A DNA stretch of 64,000 nt from Amycolatopsis orientalis DSM 40040 = KCTC 9412 (GTDB taxonomy: Bacteria > Actinomycetota > Actinomycetes > Mycobacteriales > Pseudonocardiaceae): assembly GCF_000478275.1 (NCBI RefSeq), contig NZ_ASJB01000064.1:124001-188000 (forward strand). Direction: 5' to 3'. Of this stretch, positions 24,672-33,108 are shown in pieces. The notes beneath the pieces are model-generated. The model had not been told where the DNA came from and did no database searches. It worked only from the letters and a program-made list of their open reading frames with translations. Each line of letters starts with the position of its first letter. Position 1 is the stretch's first letter. The translations under genes were made by a program, and so were the position numbers.

Positions 24672-25670
24672 TCATTTGCCCGCCTGCAACGCCGCCCAGG
24701 TCTTCGCGCCGACGATTCCGTCGGAGGTGAGGCCTTGCGCGCTCTGGTACCGCTTCACCGCGGCGGTGGTGTTCGGGCCGAACCGGCCGTCGAGTTCGAG
24801 GCCCGCGTCGAGGGCGGCGTTGAGCGCGCGCTGGAGGCGCAGCACCGCGTCTCCGGAGGCACCGTCCTGGACCTGCGGCGTCGTGCCCCTGGCCAGCAAA
24901 GCCGTCCACGTGTGCGAGTCCACCTTGCCGGGTGAAGGCAGGCCGACGCTCGCCTGGAACTGTTTCGCGGCGGCGGCGGTCGTCGCGTCGAAGGTGCCGG
25001 TGGGGCCGTTCGTCCCGGTGGGGAAGCCGGCCCCGGTGAGCAGGCACTGCGCGGCCTTGACCAGGTCGCCGGTCGCCGCCGGTGCGAGTTCGGGATAACG
25101 CGGGTGGTCCAGGTTCACCGCCGCGCAGGTTTTGGCGTCGCCTTCGACGACGTTGCGGTACCGGATCGCGGTGAACCCCGCCGTCCGCTCGGCCGACCAC
25201 GTGCGCTGTGACGCGACCGTCCCGGAGCGGTACTCCTCCCACACCACCGCCTGGGTCTTCGCGGCGTCCGCCCACCGGATGAACAGCGCCATGTGCTGGT
25301 GGGCGCTGGAATGCACCCACAGGCTGTCACCCGGCAAGAGGTTCTTCTTGTCGATCCGGGTGGCGACCTGCATGATGTCGCCCGTCCAGCGCGCGGTCTT
25401 CAGCCCCCAGGCCATCGACACGTAGCCGGAACAGTCCTGCCGGTAGGTGCCGTACTGATTGGTGTGCTTCGCTTCCTGGCTGTAGGGCACCCGCTCGTCG
25501 ATCCAGCTCTTCGCTCGGGTCAGGATGTCTTCGCGGGTCAGTTTGAGATCGGCGGCGGGATGCCCGGCGGACTGGAGATCCGGCTCCGCGTTGGCGAGCC
25601 GGGGTATCGGCTGTAGTAGTCCACAAAGGACCAAGACGGCGGCGAGGACGCTCGCGGCTGTGGTTCGCAT
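24672..25670 (-). CDS. Secreted NlpC/P60-like peptidase with two peptidoglycan-binding domains
   Basis: A 332-aa secreted protein from ATG 25670; residues 1-28 are a signal peptide (MRTTAASVLAAVLVLCGLLQ...). The middle (50-190) is NlpC/P60-like with the catalytic Cys in YRQDCSGYVSMAWGL and the His in SSAHQHMALFIRW. Two PG_binding_1 repeats follow, the last ending in GIVGAKTWAALQAGK. Such enzymes cut peptide links in peptidoglycan. The frame continues upstream to 25961 but crosses the palindrome at 25759-25823 and is not coding there. It is cotranscribed with the chitosanase. Confidence 0.85.
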   Translation of the reverse strand: MRTTAASVLAAVLVLCGLLQPIPRLANAEPDLQSAGHPAADLKLTREDILTRAKSWIDERVPYSQEAKHTNQYGTYRQDCSGYVSMAWGLKTARWTGDIMQVATRIDKKNLLPGDSLWVHSSAHQHMALFIRWADAAKTQAVVWEEYRSGTVASQRTWSAERTAGFTAIRYRNVVEGDAKTCAAVNLDHPRYPELAPAATGDLVKAAQCLLTGAGFPTGTNGPTGTFDATTAAAAKQFQASVGLPSPGKVDSHTWTALLARGTTPQVQDGASGDAVLRLQRALNAALDAGLELDGRFGPNTTAAVKRYQSAQGLTSDGIVGAKTWAALQAGK

Positions 25671-25758
25671 GGATTCAGCATCGGAGTACGCGGCGGGGAG
25701 TGGCAAAGGTTTTCGCCCACCCCAAAGGATGCTGAAGCACCCGACACGCGCGCTCCCA

Positions 25759-25823
25759 CGCATTTCGTCCTCTGGATGCGGTACTTGCGCCGCGCAAGTA
25801 CCGCATCCAGAGGACGAAATGCG
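25759..25823. repeat. Perfect 31-bp stem palindrome (family C)
   Basis: Arms at 25759-25789 and 25793-25823 are exact complements with a 3-nt loop; the outer part reads CGCATTTCGTCCTCTGGATG. A decayed relative lies at 52060-52123. Here it sits in the divergent gap between the NlpC/P60-like gene and the winged-helix gene, 89 nt upstream of the former. Confidence 0.9.
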
Positions 25824-26088
25824 GTGGACTTCGGCGCGGAGGGCTCCTTCCTTGCCGAAGCGGGGGTCAACCCTGGCGGTAGGCGAGCCAGTCCTGCGCG
25901 GTATTTGTGCCCTCGACGGTGTCGGGGGAGGCCGAGGATCCCCTAACATCGGGCGTCGCAAAGGGGGTCTGCCAGGCGCCGTGGTTCCATCCGGTCGCCT
26001 GCCGGCATGAGGGTTCGTTTCAGGGGGATGTCATGTCGCTTGTGCTTGTTTTCGTTGACCAGGAGCGCGGTTCCCGTGGGGGACGGCC

Positions 26089-27051
26089 GTGCTGAGAATC
26101 CATTTCACGCCCGAAGATCTGGCCAGGACCCGGATCAGCGCGGCACCGCAGCCGATGTGGGAGATCCTGCTCAGCATGTACCGGCTGCGCGGCCGCGAAG
26201 GCGGGGTCATCTTCGAAGAATGGCGAAGATCGGTGGCGCGGGCGGCCCACGTCACCACCCGGCCGCTGGCCGATCTTGCCTCCCATTCCGGCTACGCGGT
26301 CGATTTCCTCACCCCGACCCTGCGGGACCTCTCGCTGGCCGAAGGGCTCGAAGCGCTGCGTCGCACCCCGAAGAAACGGCTTCGGGCCGATCTGGACGTG
26401 CTCGCCGGGAGCCGGCGGCTCCCCTCGTGGACCGCGGGTCTCGCCGAGGGGCGACCGGAGACGCTCACCCGGCTCGCCGACTCGGTCGAGCGGTACTTCA
26501 CGGCCTGTCTCGCCCCATACTGGGTGCGGGTGTGCGGCCGGGTCGAGCAGGAACGCGCCCGACAGGTGAAGACGATGACCGAGGAGGGGTGCGAGTCGCT
26601 GCTCGCCCGGGTGCACCCGACGGCGCGGTGGAACTATCCCGTGCTGGAACTGGATTATCCGGTCGAGCACGAACTGCGCCTGAACGGGCGGGGGCTGTGT
26701 CTCGCGCCGTCCTTCTTCTGCTGGGGGCTGCCGACGACCTTTTTGGACGGTGAGCTGGAACCGACCCTGGTGTACCCGATCGAGCACAAGGTGGGCTGGT
26801 CGGGCGACGGGACGACGCACCGGCCGCTGACGTCCCTGCTCGGCCGGACACGGGCCAGGGTCCTCGAGACCATCGGGGAGCGCCCCGGCACGACCACCGA
26901 AGTGGCTTCCCGCACGAAGACCAGTCTCCCGACGGCGAGCCAGCAGGCCGCCACCCTGCGCGCGGCCGGGTTGATCACCAGCAGCCAGAACGGCCAGTCC
27001 GTGCTGCATTCGATCACCCCGCTCGGGCTCGCGCTCCTGGCGGAAGGCTGA
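26089..27051 (+). CDS. ArsR-like winged-helix transcriptional regulator
   Basis: A 320-aa protein beginning MLRIHFTPEDLARTRISAAPQPMWEILLSMYRL, the typical opening of a family of actinobacterial regulators (DUF5937 plus HTH). The C-terminal 80 residues form a winged helix (LLGRTRARVLETI ... TTEVASRTKTSLPTASQQAATLRAAGLI). Start GTG 26089. The long N-terminal domain may bind a ligand. It is a single gene convergent with phoD. Confidence 0.8.
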   Translation: MLRIHFTPEDLARTRISAAPQPMWEILLSMYRLRGREGGVIFEEWRRSVARAAHVTTRPLADLASHSGYAVDFLTPTLRDLSLAEGLEALRRTPKKRLRADLDVLAGSRRLPSWTAGLAEGRPETLTRLADSVERYFTACLAPYWVRVCGRVEQERARQVKTMTEEGCESLLARVHPTARWNYPVLELDYPVEHELRLNGRGLCLAPSFFCWGLPTTFLDGELEPTLVYPIEHKVGWSGDGTTHRPLTSLLGRTRARVLETIGERPGTTTEVASRTKTSLPTASQQAATLRAAGLITSSQNGQSVLHSITPLGLALLAEG

Positions 27052-27053
27052 GC

Positions 27054-27096
27054 GTCCGGGGCTCGGTCGCGAGTGGTTCGCGGCCGAGTCCCGGAC
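27054..27096. terminator. Bidirectional terminator hairpin
   Basis: Arms of 18 nt (GTCCGGGGCTCGGTCGCG and a near-complement, two mismatches) with a 7-nt loop, filling the 50-nt gap between the convergent winged-helix and PhoD genes. Confidence 0.7.
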
Positions 27097-27101
27097 TCCG
27101 G

Positions 27102-28628
27102 TCACGGGGTCTGCAGACCCGGACGGCCTTCTTCGATCACGTACGAGCGCAGCGTCGTCACGGGTTCGCCGCGGACGGTGACCTTCTTGACGGCCCGGAA
27201 GTCGACGTCCATCTTGGTCTGGCTCAGCTTCGCCCGGACGTAACCCCGGTGCTGGGAGTAGAACTTCAGGTGCGGGTTGCCCGCCTGGTCGGGCACGCCC
27301 GTGGTGTCCGCGCCGTTGCCGCCGGAGGAGACGGAACTGGTGACCAGTTCGGTCCCGACCACCGGGGAGCCCGGATTGGTGTAGTCCACCTTGAGCTCGT
27401 TCGCCCAGGCGCGGTGCACGTCCCCGGTGAGGACAACCGGGTTGCGGACACCGCGCTGGACCCAGCCCTTCTGGATGCGGTCACGGGAAGCCGGATAGCC
27501 GTCCCAGCCGTCCATTCCGGACGCGCCGTTCGCGTCCGCCCGCCGGGCGAAGAACACCTGCTGGCCGATCACGTCCCAGGTTCCCTGCCGCTGGGAGAGC
27601 CCGTCGAGCAGCCAGTTCTCCTGCGCGATGCCGGGCAGGCTCCGCGACGGATCACCGGCCTCCGGGCAGTACTTCCAGCCGTCGCCGCAAGCCTGATCGC
27701 TCCGGTACTGGCGGGTGTCGAGCATGTGGAAGGTCGCGAGCCTGCCCCAGCGCAGGCGCCGGTACAGCTGGATCTTGTCCCCGTTCGGTTTCGCCCCGCC
27801 CCGCAGCGGCATGTTCTCGTAGTACGCCTTGTAGGCGTCCTCGCGGCGCTTGGCCCAGCCGTCCGGCAGAGAGGGTTTGTCGTTGTCCCGCTTGCCCGCG
27901 GCGTAGTTGTTCTCGACCTCGTGATCGTCCGGCACGACCAGCCAGGGAGCGACGGCGTGCGCGGCCTGGAGGTCGGCGTCCATCTTGTACTCCGCGTACC
28001 GCTGCCGGTAGTGGGCGAGTTTGGTCAGTTCCGTCTTGTTCTGGTGACGCCGTGGGCACGGATCGTCCTGCCCGTGGCTGGTTTCGTAGATGTAGTCACC
28101 GAGGTGCAGGATCAAGCCGGGGCGCTCCTCGGCCATGCGGCGGTACACGGTGTAGAAGCCGTCCTCGTAGTGCGCGCACGAGGTGAACGCCATCAGCAGG
28201 TCGCGCCCGAAGGTGTCGAACGCGGGAGCGGTGCGGGTGCGGCCGACGGGGGAGATATGCCCCGCGGCGCGGAACCGGTAGTAGTACTCGTAGTCCGGCT
28301 GCAGCCCGTTGACCTCGACGTGCACCGAGTGCGCGTCGGCGTACACGGCGGTGAACTGGCCTTTCTTGACCACGTTCGTGAACTTGTCGTCGGTCGCGAC
28401 CTCCCAGTCCACCGCGGTCGACGTGGTCGGCATCCCACCGTTGCCGTTCTCCAGCGGTTCCGGCGCCAGCCTGGTCCACAGCACCACACCGTCGGGCAAC
28501 GGGTCGCCCGACGCGACGCCGAGCTTGAACGGGTAGGGCAGCGCGGCGCTCGCCCGGCCGCCCAGTGCCACTGCCCCCACGGTGACCGCGGTACCGAAGA
28601 CGAAGGTCCGTCGGTTGAACTTGCTCAT
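27102..28628 (-). CDS. phoD: Alkaline phosphatase D (PhoD-type phosphodiesterase)
   Basis: A 508-aa exported PhoD-family phosphatase. A Tat signal is clear (SKFNRRTFVFGTAVTVGAVALGGRASA). The N-terminal Fn3-like domain has LKLGVASGDPLPDGVVLWTRLAP-type segments and the metal site includes FTSCAHYEDGFY, LGDYIYE, VPDDHEVENNYA and VVLTGDVHRAW. PhoD hydrolyses phosphodiesters such as teichoic acids outside the cell. It is the last gene of a DUF1906, FG-GAP, phoD operon (11-nt gap). No Pho box was seen upstream. Confidence 0.95.
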   Translation of the reverse strand: MSKFNRRTFVFGTAVTVGAVALGGRASAALPYPFKLGVASGDPLPDGVVLWTRLAPEPLENGNGGMPTTSTAVDWEVATDDKFTNVVKKGQFTAVYADAHSVHVEVNGLQPDYEYYYRFRAAGHISPVGRTRTAPAFDTFGRDLLMAFTSCAHYEDGFYTVYRRMAEERPGLILHLGDYIYETSHGQDDPCPRRHQNKTELTKLAHYRQRYAEYKMDADLQAAHAVAPWLVVPDDHEVENNYAAGKRDNDKPSLPDGWAKRREDAYKAYYENMPLRGGAKPNGDKIQLYRRLRWGRLATFHMLDTRQYRSDQACGDGWKYCPEAGDPSRSLPGIAQENWLLDGLSQRQGTWDVIGQQVFFARRADANGASGMDGWDGYPASRDRIQKGWVQRGVRNPVVLTGDVHRAWANELKVDYTNPGSPVVGTELVTSSVSSGGNGADTTGVPDQAGNPHLKFYSQHRGYVRAKLSQTKMDVDFRAVKKVTVRGEPVTTLRSYVIEEGRPGLQTP

Positions 28629-28639
28629 TTCCCCATCCC

Positions 28640-30319
28640 CTACTTAGGTGTTTCCAGGTTGTCGTCCAGCACGGCGGAGTTGCCCGCGAACGGCGCCCCC
28701 GGGCCGAAAGCGGTCGGTGTGCCGATCTGGGCGCGGCCGAGCTTGCGTGCCGCGGTCACCGTGAGCGCGTTGCCCGTCAGTCCGGTGTTCAGCACGAACA
28801 TCGCCCCGGTCTGCGGGCTGCCGTCCTCCCACGGAGCCGAGACGGTCAGTTCCGGTTTGCCGTCCCCGGTGATGTCGAGGATCCGCAGGCCGTATCCGAA
28901 ACCCTCGCCCGCGGCCGCACCGGCGTTCACCGGCGCGGTGTTCTCGCCGACCGCGGTGGCGGGGAAGGACGACAACCCGGTCGTGCCACCGCGCAGCAGG
29001 CACAGCGCTCCGGTGCGGTTGTCCTCCTTGAGCACGCCGACGGCCAGGTCGTCGAAGGTGTCGCCGTCGAGGTCGCCGACGGCGAGGGAACCGCCGAACT
29101 GGTCGTTCGCCTCGGGGCTGCCCGGGATCGCGTCACCGGACTGGTCGATCACCTCGACCGCGGTGGTCAGCCCGGCGTTGCCGCCCCGCACGGAGACGAG
29201 CGCCCCGGACCCGGCCGGGCCGCCGCGACGGCGGTCGGCCTGGATCACCAGATCGGCGTTGGCGCCGCCGTGGAAACGGCCGATGACCGCGCCCCGCCAT
29301 TTCCCCTGGGTGGCCGCGTTGCCCACGCTGACGTACGAGGACGCCTTGGCCGACAGCCCGCTCGCCGAGCCGTGCAGCAGGTGGACCGAGCCCCAGGCGT
29401 CGGCGGTCCCGGTGATCACCTCACCGGCCGAGACGACGGCGAGGTCGTCCCGTTTGTCGCCGGTGACGTCCCCGGCGGCGAGCGCCCAGCCCATCAGGTC
29501 GCCCGCCTCGGCCGCCCCGGCCAGATCCGGATCGTCCTGGTTGAACGCGATCGCGTTCCGCGCGGTGAGGCCGGCGCTCCCGCCGTAGAGGATCCACACC
29601 GCACCGGCGCGTGCCTTCGTCTCGATCGCCTCACCCGGTGACCCGATGCCGAGGTCGGCGTAGCCGTCCCCGTTGAAGTCGCCGGTGGCCAGACTGGCGC
29701 CGAACAGGTCGCCTGCCTCCATCACCCCTGGTACGTCCGCGGTGTCCTGGTTGATCGTCCCGAGCGCTCCGGGAAGCGCGCGCAGATAAGGCGCTGTGCG
29801 CTGGCCGTAGAGGACGCTGACGGTACCGGCGTTCGCCAGGCCGTTGACCGACTCTCCCGGGTTGCCGATCGCGACGTCGGCCAGCCCGTCCCGGTTGAAG
29901 TCGCCGGTCACGAGGGCGGCACCGAACTTGTCGGAGGCTTCCATGCCCAGCCCGACACCGGCGGTGTTCTGGTTGACCAGCGCCGAAGGGGCGCCGGGCA
30001 GGGTGGCCCCGCCGGGCAGTACCTGCACCGAGCCGCCGAGGTCGTTCGGCTTGAGGGAGATGTCGCCGCTGTAGGTCAGCCGCGCTCCAGTGGACAGCAC
30101 GAGGTCGGCGACGCCGTCCCCGTTCACGTCCGTCTGCGGGGTGGCCGCGAGTGCAGCGGGCATCGGTGCGGCGGCCACCGGGGACGTCACGAAGGTCAGT
30201 GCGGCCGCGGCCGCCAGTACGGGAAACCATTTTTTCGCCACGATGGACGACGGTAGGAACCGGGAACGAGGGTGGACAATCGTTTTCGGCTGGGTGAAAA
30301 GGTCCGTCACGGTGCTCAC
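28640..30319 (-). CDS. Secreted FG-GAP repeat beta-propeller protein
   Basis: A 559-aa exported protein with about seven FG-GAP/integrin-type repeats, each of the form GDFNGDGYADLGIGSPGE (for example near residues 140, 205 and 275), which bind calcium and fold as a propeller. A hydrophobic signal lies at residues 28-52 (KKWFPVLAAAAALTFVTSPV). The GTG start at 30319 overlaps the stop of the DUF1906 gene by 4 bp (30316-30319), which supports this start although the signal peptide begins late; an alternative GTG would be near 30241. It may bind wall polymers or substrates; function unknown. Confidence 0.85.
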   Translation of the reverse strand: MSTVTDLFTQPKTIVHPRSRFLPSSIVAKKWFPVLAAAAALTFVTSPVAAAPMPAALAATPQTDVNGDGVADLVLSTGARLTYSGDISLKPNDLGGSVQVLPGGATLPGAPSALVNQNTAGVGLGMEASDKFGAALVTGDFNRDGLADVAIGNPGESVNGLANAGTVSVLYGQRTAPYLRALPGALGTINQDTADVPGVMEAGDLFGASLATGDFNGDGYADLGIGSPGEAIETKARAGAVWILYGGSAGLTARNAIAFNQDDPDLAGAAEAGDLMGWALAAGDVTGDKRDDLAVVSAGEVITGTADAWGSVHLLHGSASGLSAKASSYVSVGNAATQGKWRGAVIGRFHGGANADLVIQADRRRGGPAGSGALVSVRGGNAGLTTAVEVIDQSGDAIPGSPEANDQFGGSLAVGDLDGDTFDDLAVGVLKEDNRTGALCLLRGGTTGLSSFPATAVGENTAPVNAGAAAGEGFGYGLRILDITGDGKPELTVSAPWEDGSPQTGAMFVLNTGLTGNALTVTAARKLGRAQIGTPTAFGPGAPFAGNSAVLDDNLETPK

Positions 30320-32019
30320 CGTCCCGCCTGCAGCGCGGCCCAGGTGGCCTGGCCGACCACGCCGTCCACATCCAGACCGCGGGCGCTCTGGTAGTCGCGG
30401 ACCGCCTTTTCGGTGTTCGGCCCGAACGTGCCGTCGATGGCGAGGGTTTTGCCGGACGCGGCGGTGAGGGCACGTTGCAGCCGGTTCACCGCGGCTCCGG
30501 TGGCACCCTGCCGCAGGGTGGGAGTGTCCCCTGTGGACAGTAACGCGGTCCAGGTGCGCGCCTCGATCTCACCGGTCGCGGCGAGTCCGTGAGCCTGCTG
30601 GAACGCCTTCGTGGCGGACACCGTGGGTTCGTCGAAAGTCCCGGTCGGCCTGCCCTTGGCCGTCAGCAGGCATTGCGCCGCCTTGACCAGGTTCCCGGTC
30701 GCGCCCGAGGCGATTCTGGGATAGGCGGCGAAGTCGAGGCTCACCGTGTCGCACGGCAGTGTCGTGCGCGGTCCGACGTCGAGATAGTCGCGGTCGATAC
30801 CGGAAATCCGCACCCCGCCCCAGGTTTCCGCGACCTCACCGGCGTACTGGTGGATCCGCTGGTGGTTCGCCCAGTACGTGCTCGGTGCGTAGGAGCCGGT
30901 GTCGGCGTCGGCCTTGTCGTTCCACCAGGCGAACCAGATGTGGTCCGGCCGGGTGTAGGAGGTGTTGGTGTAGGCGCTCGCAAGATCCTTGATCCCGGAC
31001 CCGGCGCTGGTGTAGACGCCGGAAAGCCAGCCCTTCGCGTGGAGCGCTTCGGTCCAGCCGCTGACGTAGGACAGCACGCCGGCCTTGCACGCCGCCGTCG
31101 ACGAGTAGCCTTCGATGTCGCTGTAGATCACGCTGCCCGCGCCGAAGCCGAGCGCGGTGTTGGCCGTGATCGCGCTCGCGGCCGCGTCGCGACCCTGTTG
31201 CCGCGCGACTGAAGGATCGCTGGACATCTTCAGCCGATAATCGGTGCAGGGCGCCTGCCTGCCGACGTCGGTGAGGATGAAGCGCCAGCCGCGGGCGGCC
31301 TGGTTCGCGACCCATGTCGAGGTGAGATGGGGTTGCGCGCAGGCGCGAAGGGCACCGCTCGAGTAGATGCCGACGGCGCGATACGGGGAGGCACGCCAAG
31401 CGTCCATCGTGGCCTGTGCCGGCGCGGCACAGGTTTCGAATCCCTTGCCCTGGAAACTTCCCGGGGCCACGATCGGCGTCGCCGCGGCCGCCTTCGCGGG
31501 TCTGGCAGGCAGGACGGCACGCGTGCCGCCTGGCACCAGACGTGCTCCGGACAGCGCCGCCCGCACGGTCTGTTCGGTCGCGCCGGTGTGTCCCGCGGTG
31601 ACCAGGACACCGGCATCGGGGACGGCGACGCGGATCGTCTGTTCGCCGGACGGTGTCCCAGGTGGTGGGCTGGCCGTGCCCGGCGGCGTGGTCACCACGC
31701 CATCGGGTACCTGCTCGGGAGTCAGCTCCGCGAGCGGTTCGATCACCAGACCCGCGGTGCGGTCGACGATTTTCGCCGGGCAGTCCGGTTCCTCGGTCTG
31801 GTGTCCCAAGTAGACGGTCATGCTGTCGAACCGGACGCACGCGTTCGGTGTGGTGGCCAGATCGACGACCCGCCAGCCGGCGGGGACGTCGAGCTGATAG
31901 CCGTGGTAGGTGACGGTGCGCGAGCCCGTGTCCGCGACGGCTGCCGGGGTGGTCGTGGTCGCGGCCGTCAGCAGAGCGAAGGCGATCGCGGCGACGCTTG
32001 CGCGCCAGGTGGGTTTCAT
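30316..32019 (-). CDS. Secreted DUF1906 glycoside-hydrolase-like protein with peptidoglycan-binding repeats
   Basis: A 567-aa protein from ATG 32019 with a GGAGGAGA ribosome site. Signal peptide MKPTWRASVAAIAFALLTAA..., a 150-residue N-terminal domain of unknown type, then a DUF1906 (Rv2525c-like glycoside hydrolase-like) domain at about 215-440 (GKGFETCAAPAQATMDAW, VIYSDIEGYS, GWLSGVYTSAGSGI, HIWFAWWNDKAD), and two PG_binding_1 repeats to the end. Such domains are TIM barrels thought to act on the wall. First gene of the operon with the FG-GAP and PhoD genes; divergent from the M23 gene with 145 nt between starts. Confidence 0.85.
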   Translation of the reverse strand: MKPTWRASVAAIAFALLTAATTTTPAAVADTGSRTVTYHGYQLDVPAGWRVVDLATTPNACVRFDSMTVYLGHQTEEPDCPAKIVDRTAGLVIEPLAELTPEQVPDGVVTTPPGTASPPPGTPSGEQTIRVAVPDAGVLVTAGHTGATEQTVRAALSGARLVPGGTRAVLPARPAKAAAATPIVAPGSFQGKGFETCAAPAQATMDAWRASPYRAVGIYSSGALRACAQPHLTSTWVANQAARGWRFILTDVGRQAPCTDYRLKMSSDPSVARQQGRDAAASAITANTALGFGAGSVIYSDIEGYSSTAACKAGVLSYVSGWTEALHAKGWLSGVYTSAGSGIKDLASAYTNTSYTRPDHIWFAWWNDKADADTGSYAPSTYWANHQRIHQYAGEVAETWGGVRISGIDRDYLDVGPRTTLPCDTVSLDFAAYPRIASGATGNLVKAAQCLLTAKGRPTGTFDEPTVSATKAFQQAHGLAATGEIEARTWTALLSTGDTPTLRQGATGAAVNRLQRALTAASGKTLAIDGTFGPNTEKAVRDYQSARGLDVDGVVGQATWAALQAGR

Positions 32020-32164
32020 CGGTTCTCCTCCCGGAATCGAGGGCGGGAGGCTATCGACGCGCGACGAAGGGCCGGAAGCGTTTTGGTGCCCGTGGAAAGG
32101 CTTCCAGCGCAAGGAATCCGCGTTCTACGGTTCCGGCTCCGTACCTGGACGAGTAAGGAGTGCC

Positions 32165-33082
32165 ATGCGGCGCCTACTGATTTTCCTCGCCACCGTCGTG
32201 GCCATGGTGATGATCGGCGCGGGATCCGCACACGCGGCGCCCGCCCCGGCGTGGCCGTTGGTCGGCGGTGATTCCACCGGCCCGGAGGTGACGTCGGCGC
32301 AATACCTGCTCCGGCAGCGCGGCGCGCAGATCGACGCCGACGGCATCGTCGGCCCGAAGACCCAAGCGGCGGTGAAAGCGTTCCAGACCGCTCAGGGACT
32401 GACGGCCGACGGCATCGTCGGTCCCAAGACCTGGGGCAAACTGGTGATGAACCTCGACAGCGGAGCGACCGGCGAGGCGGTGAAGGCCGCGCAACACCAG
32501 CTGGTGCGCCACGGTCACCAGGTCAAACCGGACGGTACGTTCGCGGAGAGCACCGCGAGCGCGGTCACCGCTTTCAAGACCAAGCACGGCCTCCCCGCGA
32601 CGTCGCTCATCGACACCGCCACGTGGCAGTGGCTCATCGGCGGGACCCCGTCCGTCGCGGGCTGGTCGCTACCCCTCTCGCGCGCCACCCTGCCGCGCAG
32701 TGAGTACGACGATCCGCATCACGACTACCCGGCGATCGATCTGCCGGTCGGCACGGGCACCCGGGCCCTCGCGGTCACCGCGGGTACGGTGGCGCTGGTC
32801 AACGACAGCACCTGCGGCAGGGGCGTGGTGCTGAGCGCGAACGGGGCCCGGTTCGTCTACTGTCACTTCTCCCAGCACGCCGTGGCGTCCGGGGCGACGG
32901 TCCAGGCGGGCCAGCTCATCGGCTACACGGGGAACACCGGGAACTCGACGGGGCCGCACCTGCACTTCGGCGTCAAGATCGGCTCGACCAGTCATTGCCC
33001 GCAGCGGTTGCTGCTGGCGATCTACGACGGCGTCGCACCTCCCGCGCCGTCGAGCCTGCCCACGTCGGGCTGTTCGTACTGA
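32165..33082 (+). CDS. Secreted M23 peptidase with two peptidoglycan-binding domains
   Basis: A 305-aa secreted protein; signal peptide MRRLLIFLATVVAMVMIGAG..AHA, two PG_binding_1 repeats (residues 35-155), then an M23 (LytM-type) endopeptidase domain: HHDYPAIDLPVGTGT with the first zinc His and Asp, and HLHFGVK with the third ligand. Zinc endopeptidases of this class cut peptidoglycan cross-bridges. ATG 32165 follows an AAGGAG site. The next gene starts 27 nt downstream and probably shares its transcript. Confidence 0.9.
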   Translation: MRRLLIFLATVVAMVMIGAGSAHAAPAPAWPLVGGDSTGPEVTSAQYLLRQRGAQIDADGIVGPKTQAAVKAFQTAQGLTADGIVGPKTWGKLVMNLDSGATGEAVKAAQHQLVRHGHQVKPDGTFAESTASAVTAFKTKHGLPATSLIDTATWQWLIGGTPSVAGWSLPLSRATLPRSEYDDPHHDYPAIDLPVGTGTRALAVTAGTVALVNDSTCGRGVVLSANGARFVYCHFSQHAVASGATVQAGQLIGYTGNTGNSTGPHLHFGVKIGSTSHCPQRLLLAIYDGVAPPAPSSLPTSGCSY

Positions 33083-33108
33083 AACCACTGCGAAACCCGG
33101 AGAATCCC

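Noticed and set aside
25671..25961. N-terminal extension of the NlpC/P60-like protein
   Set aside because: It would cross the 31-bp-stem palindrome and place a signal peptide 97 residues from the start; ATG 25670 begins the signal peptide directly.
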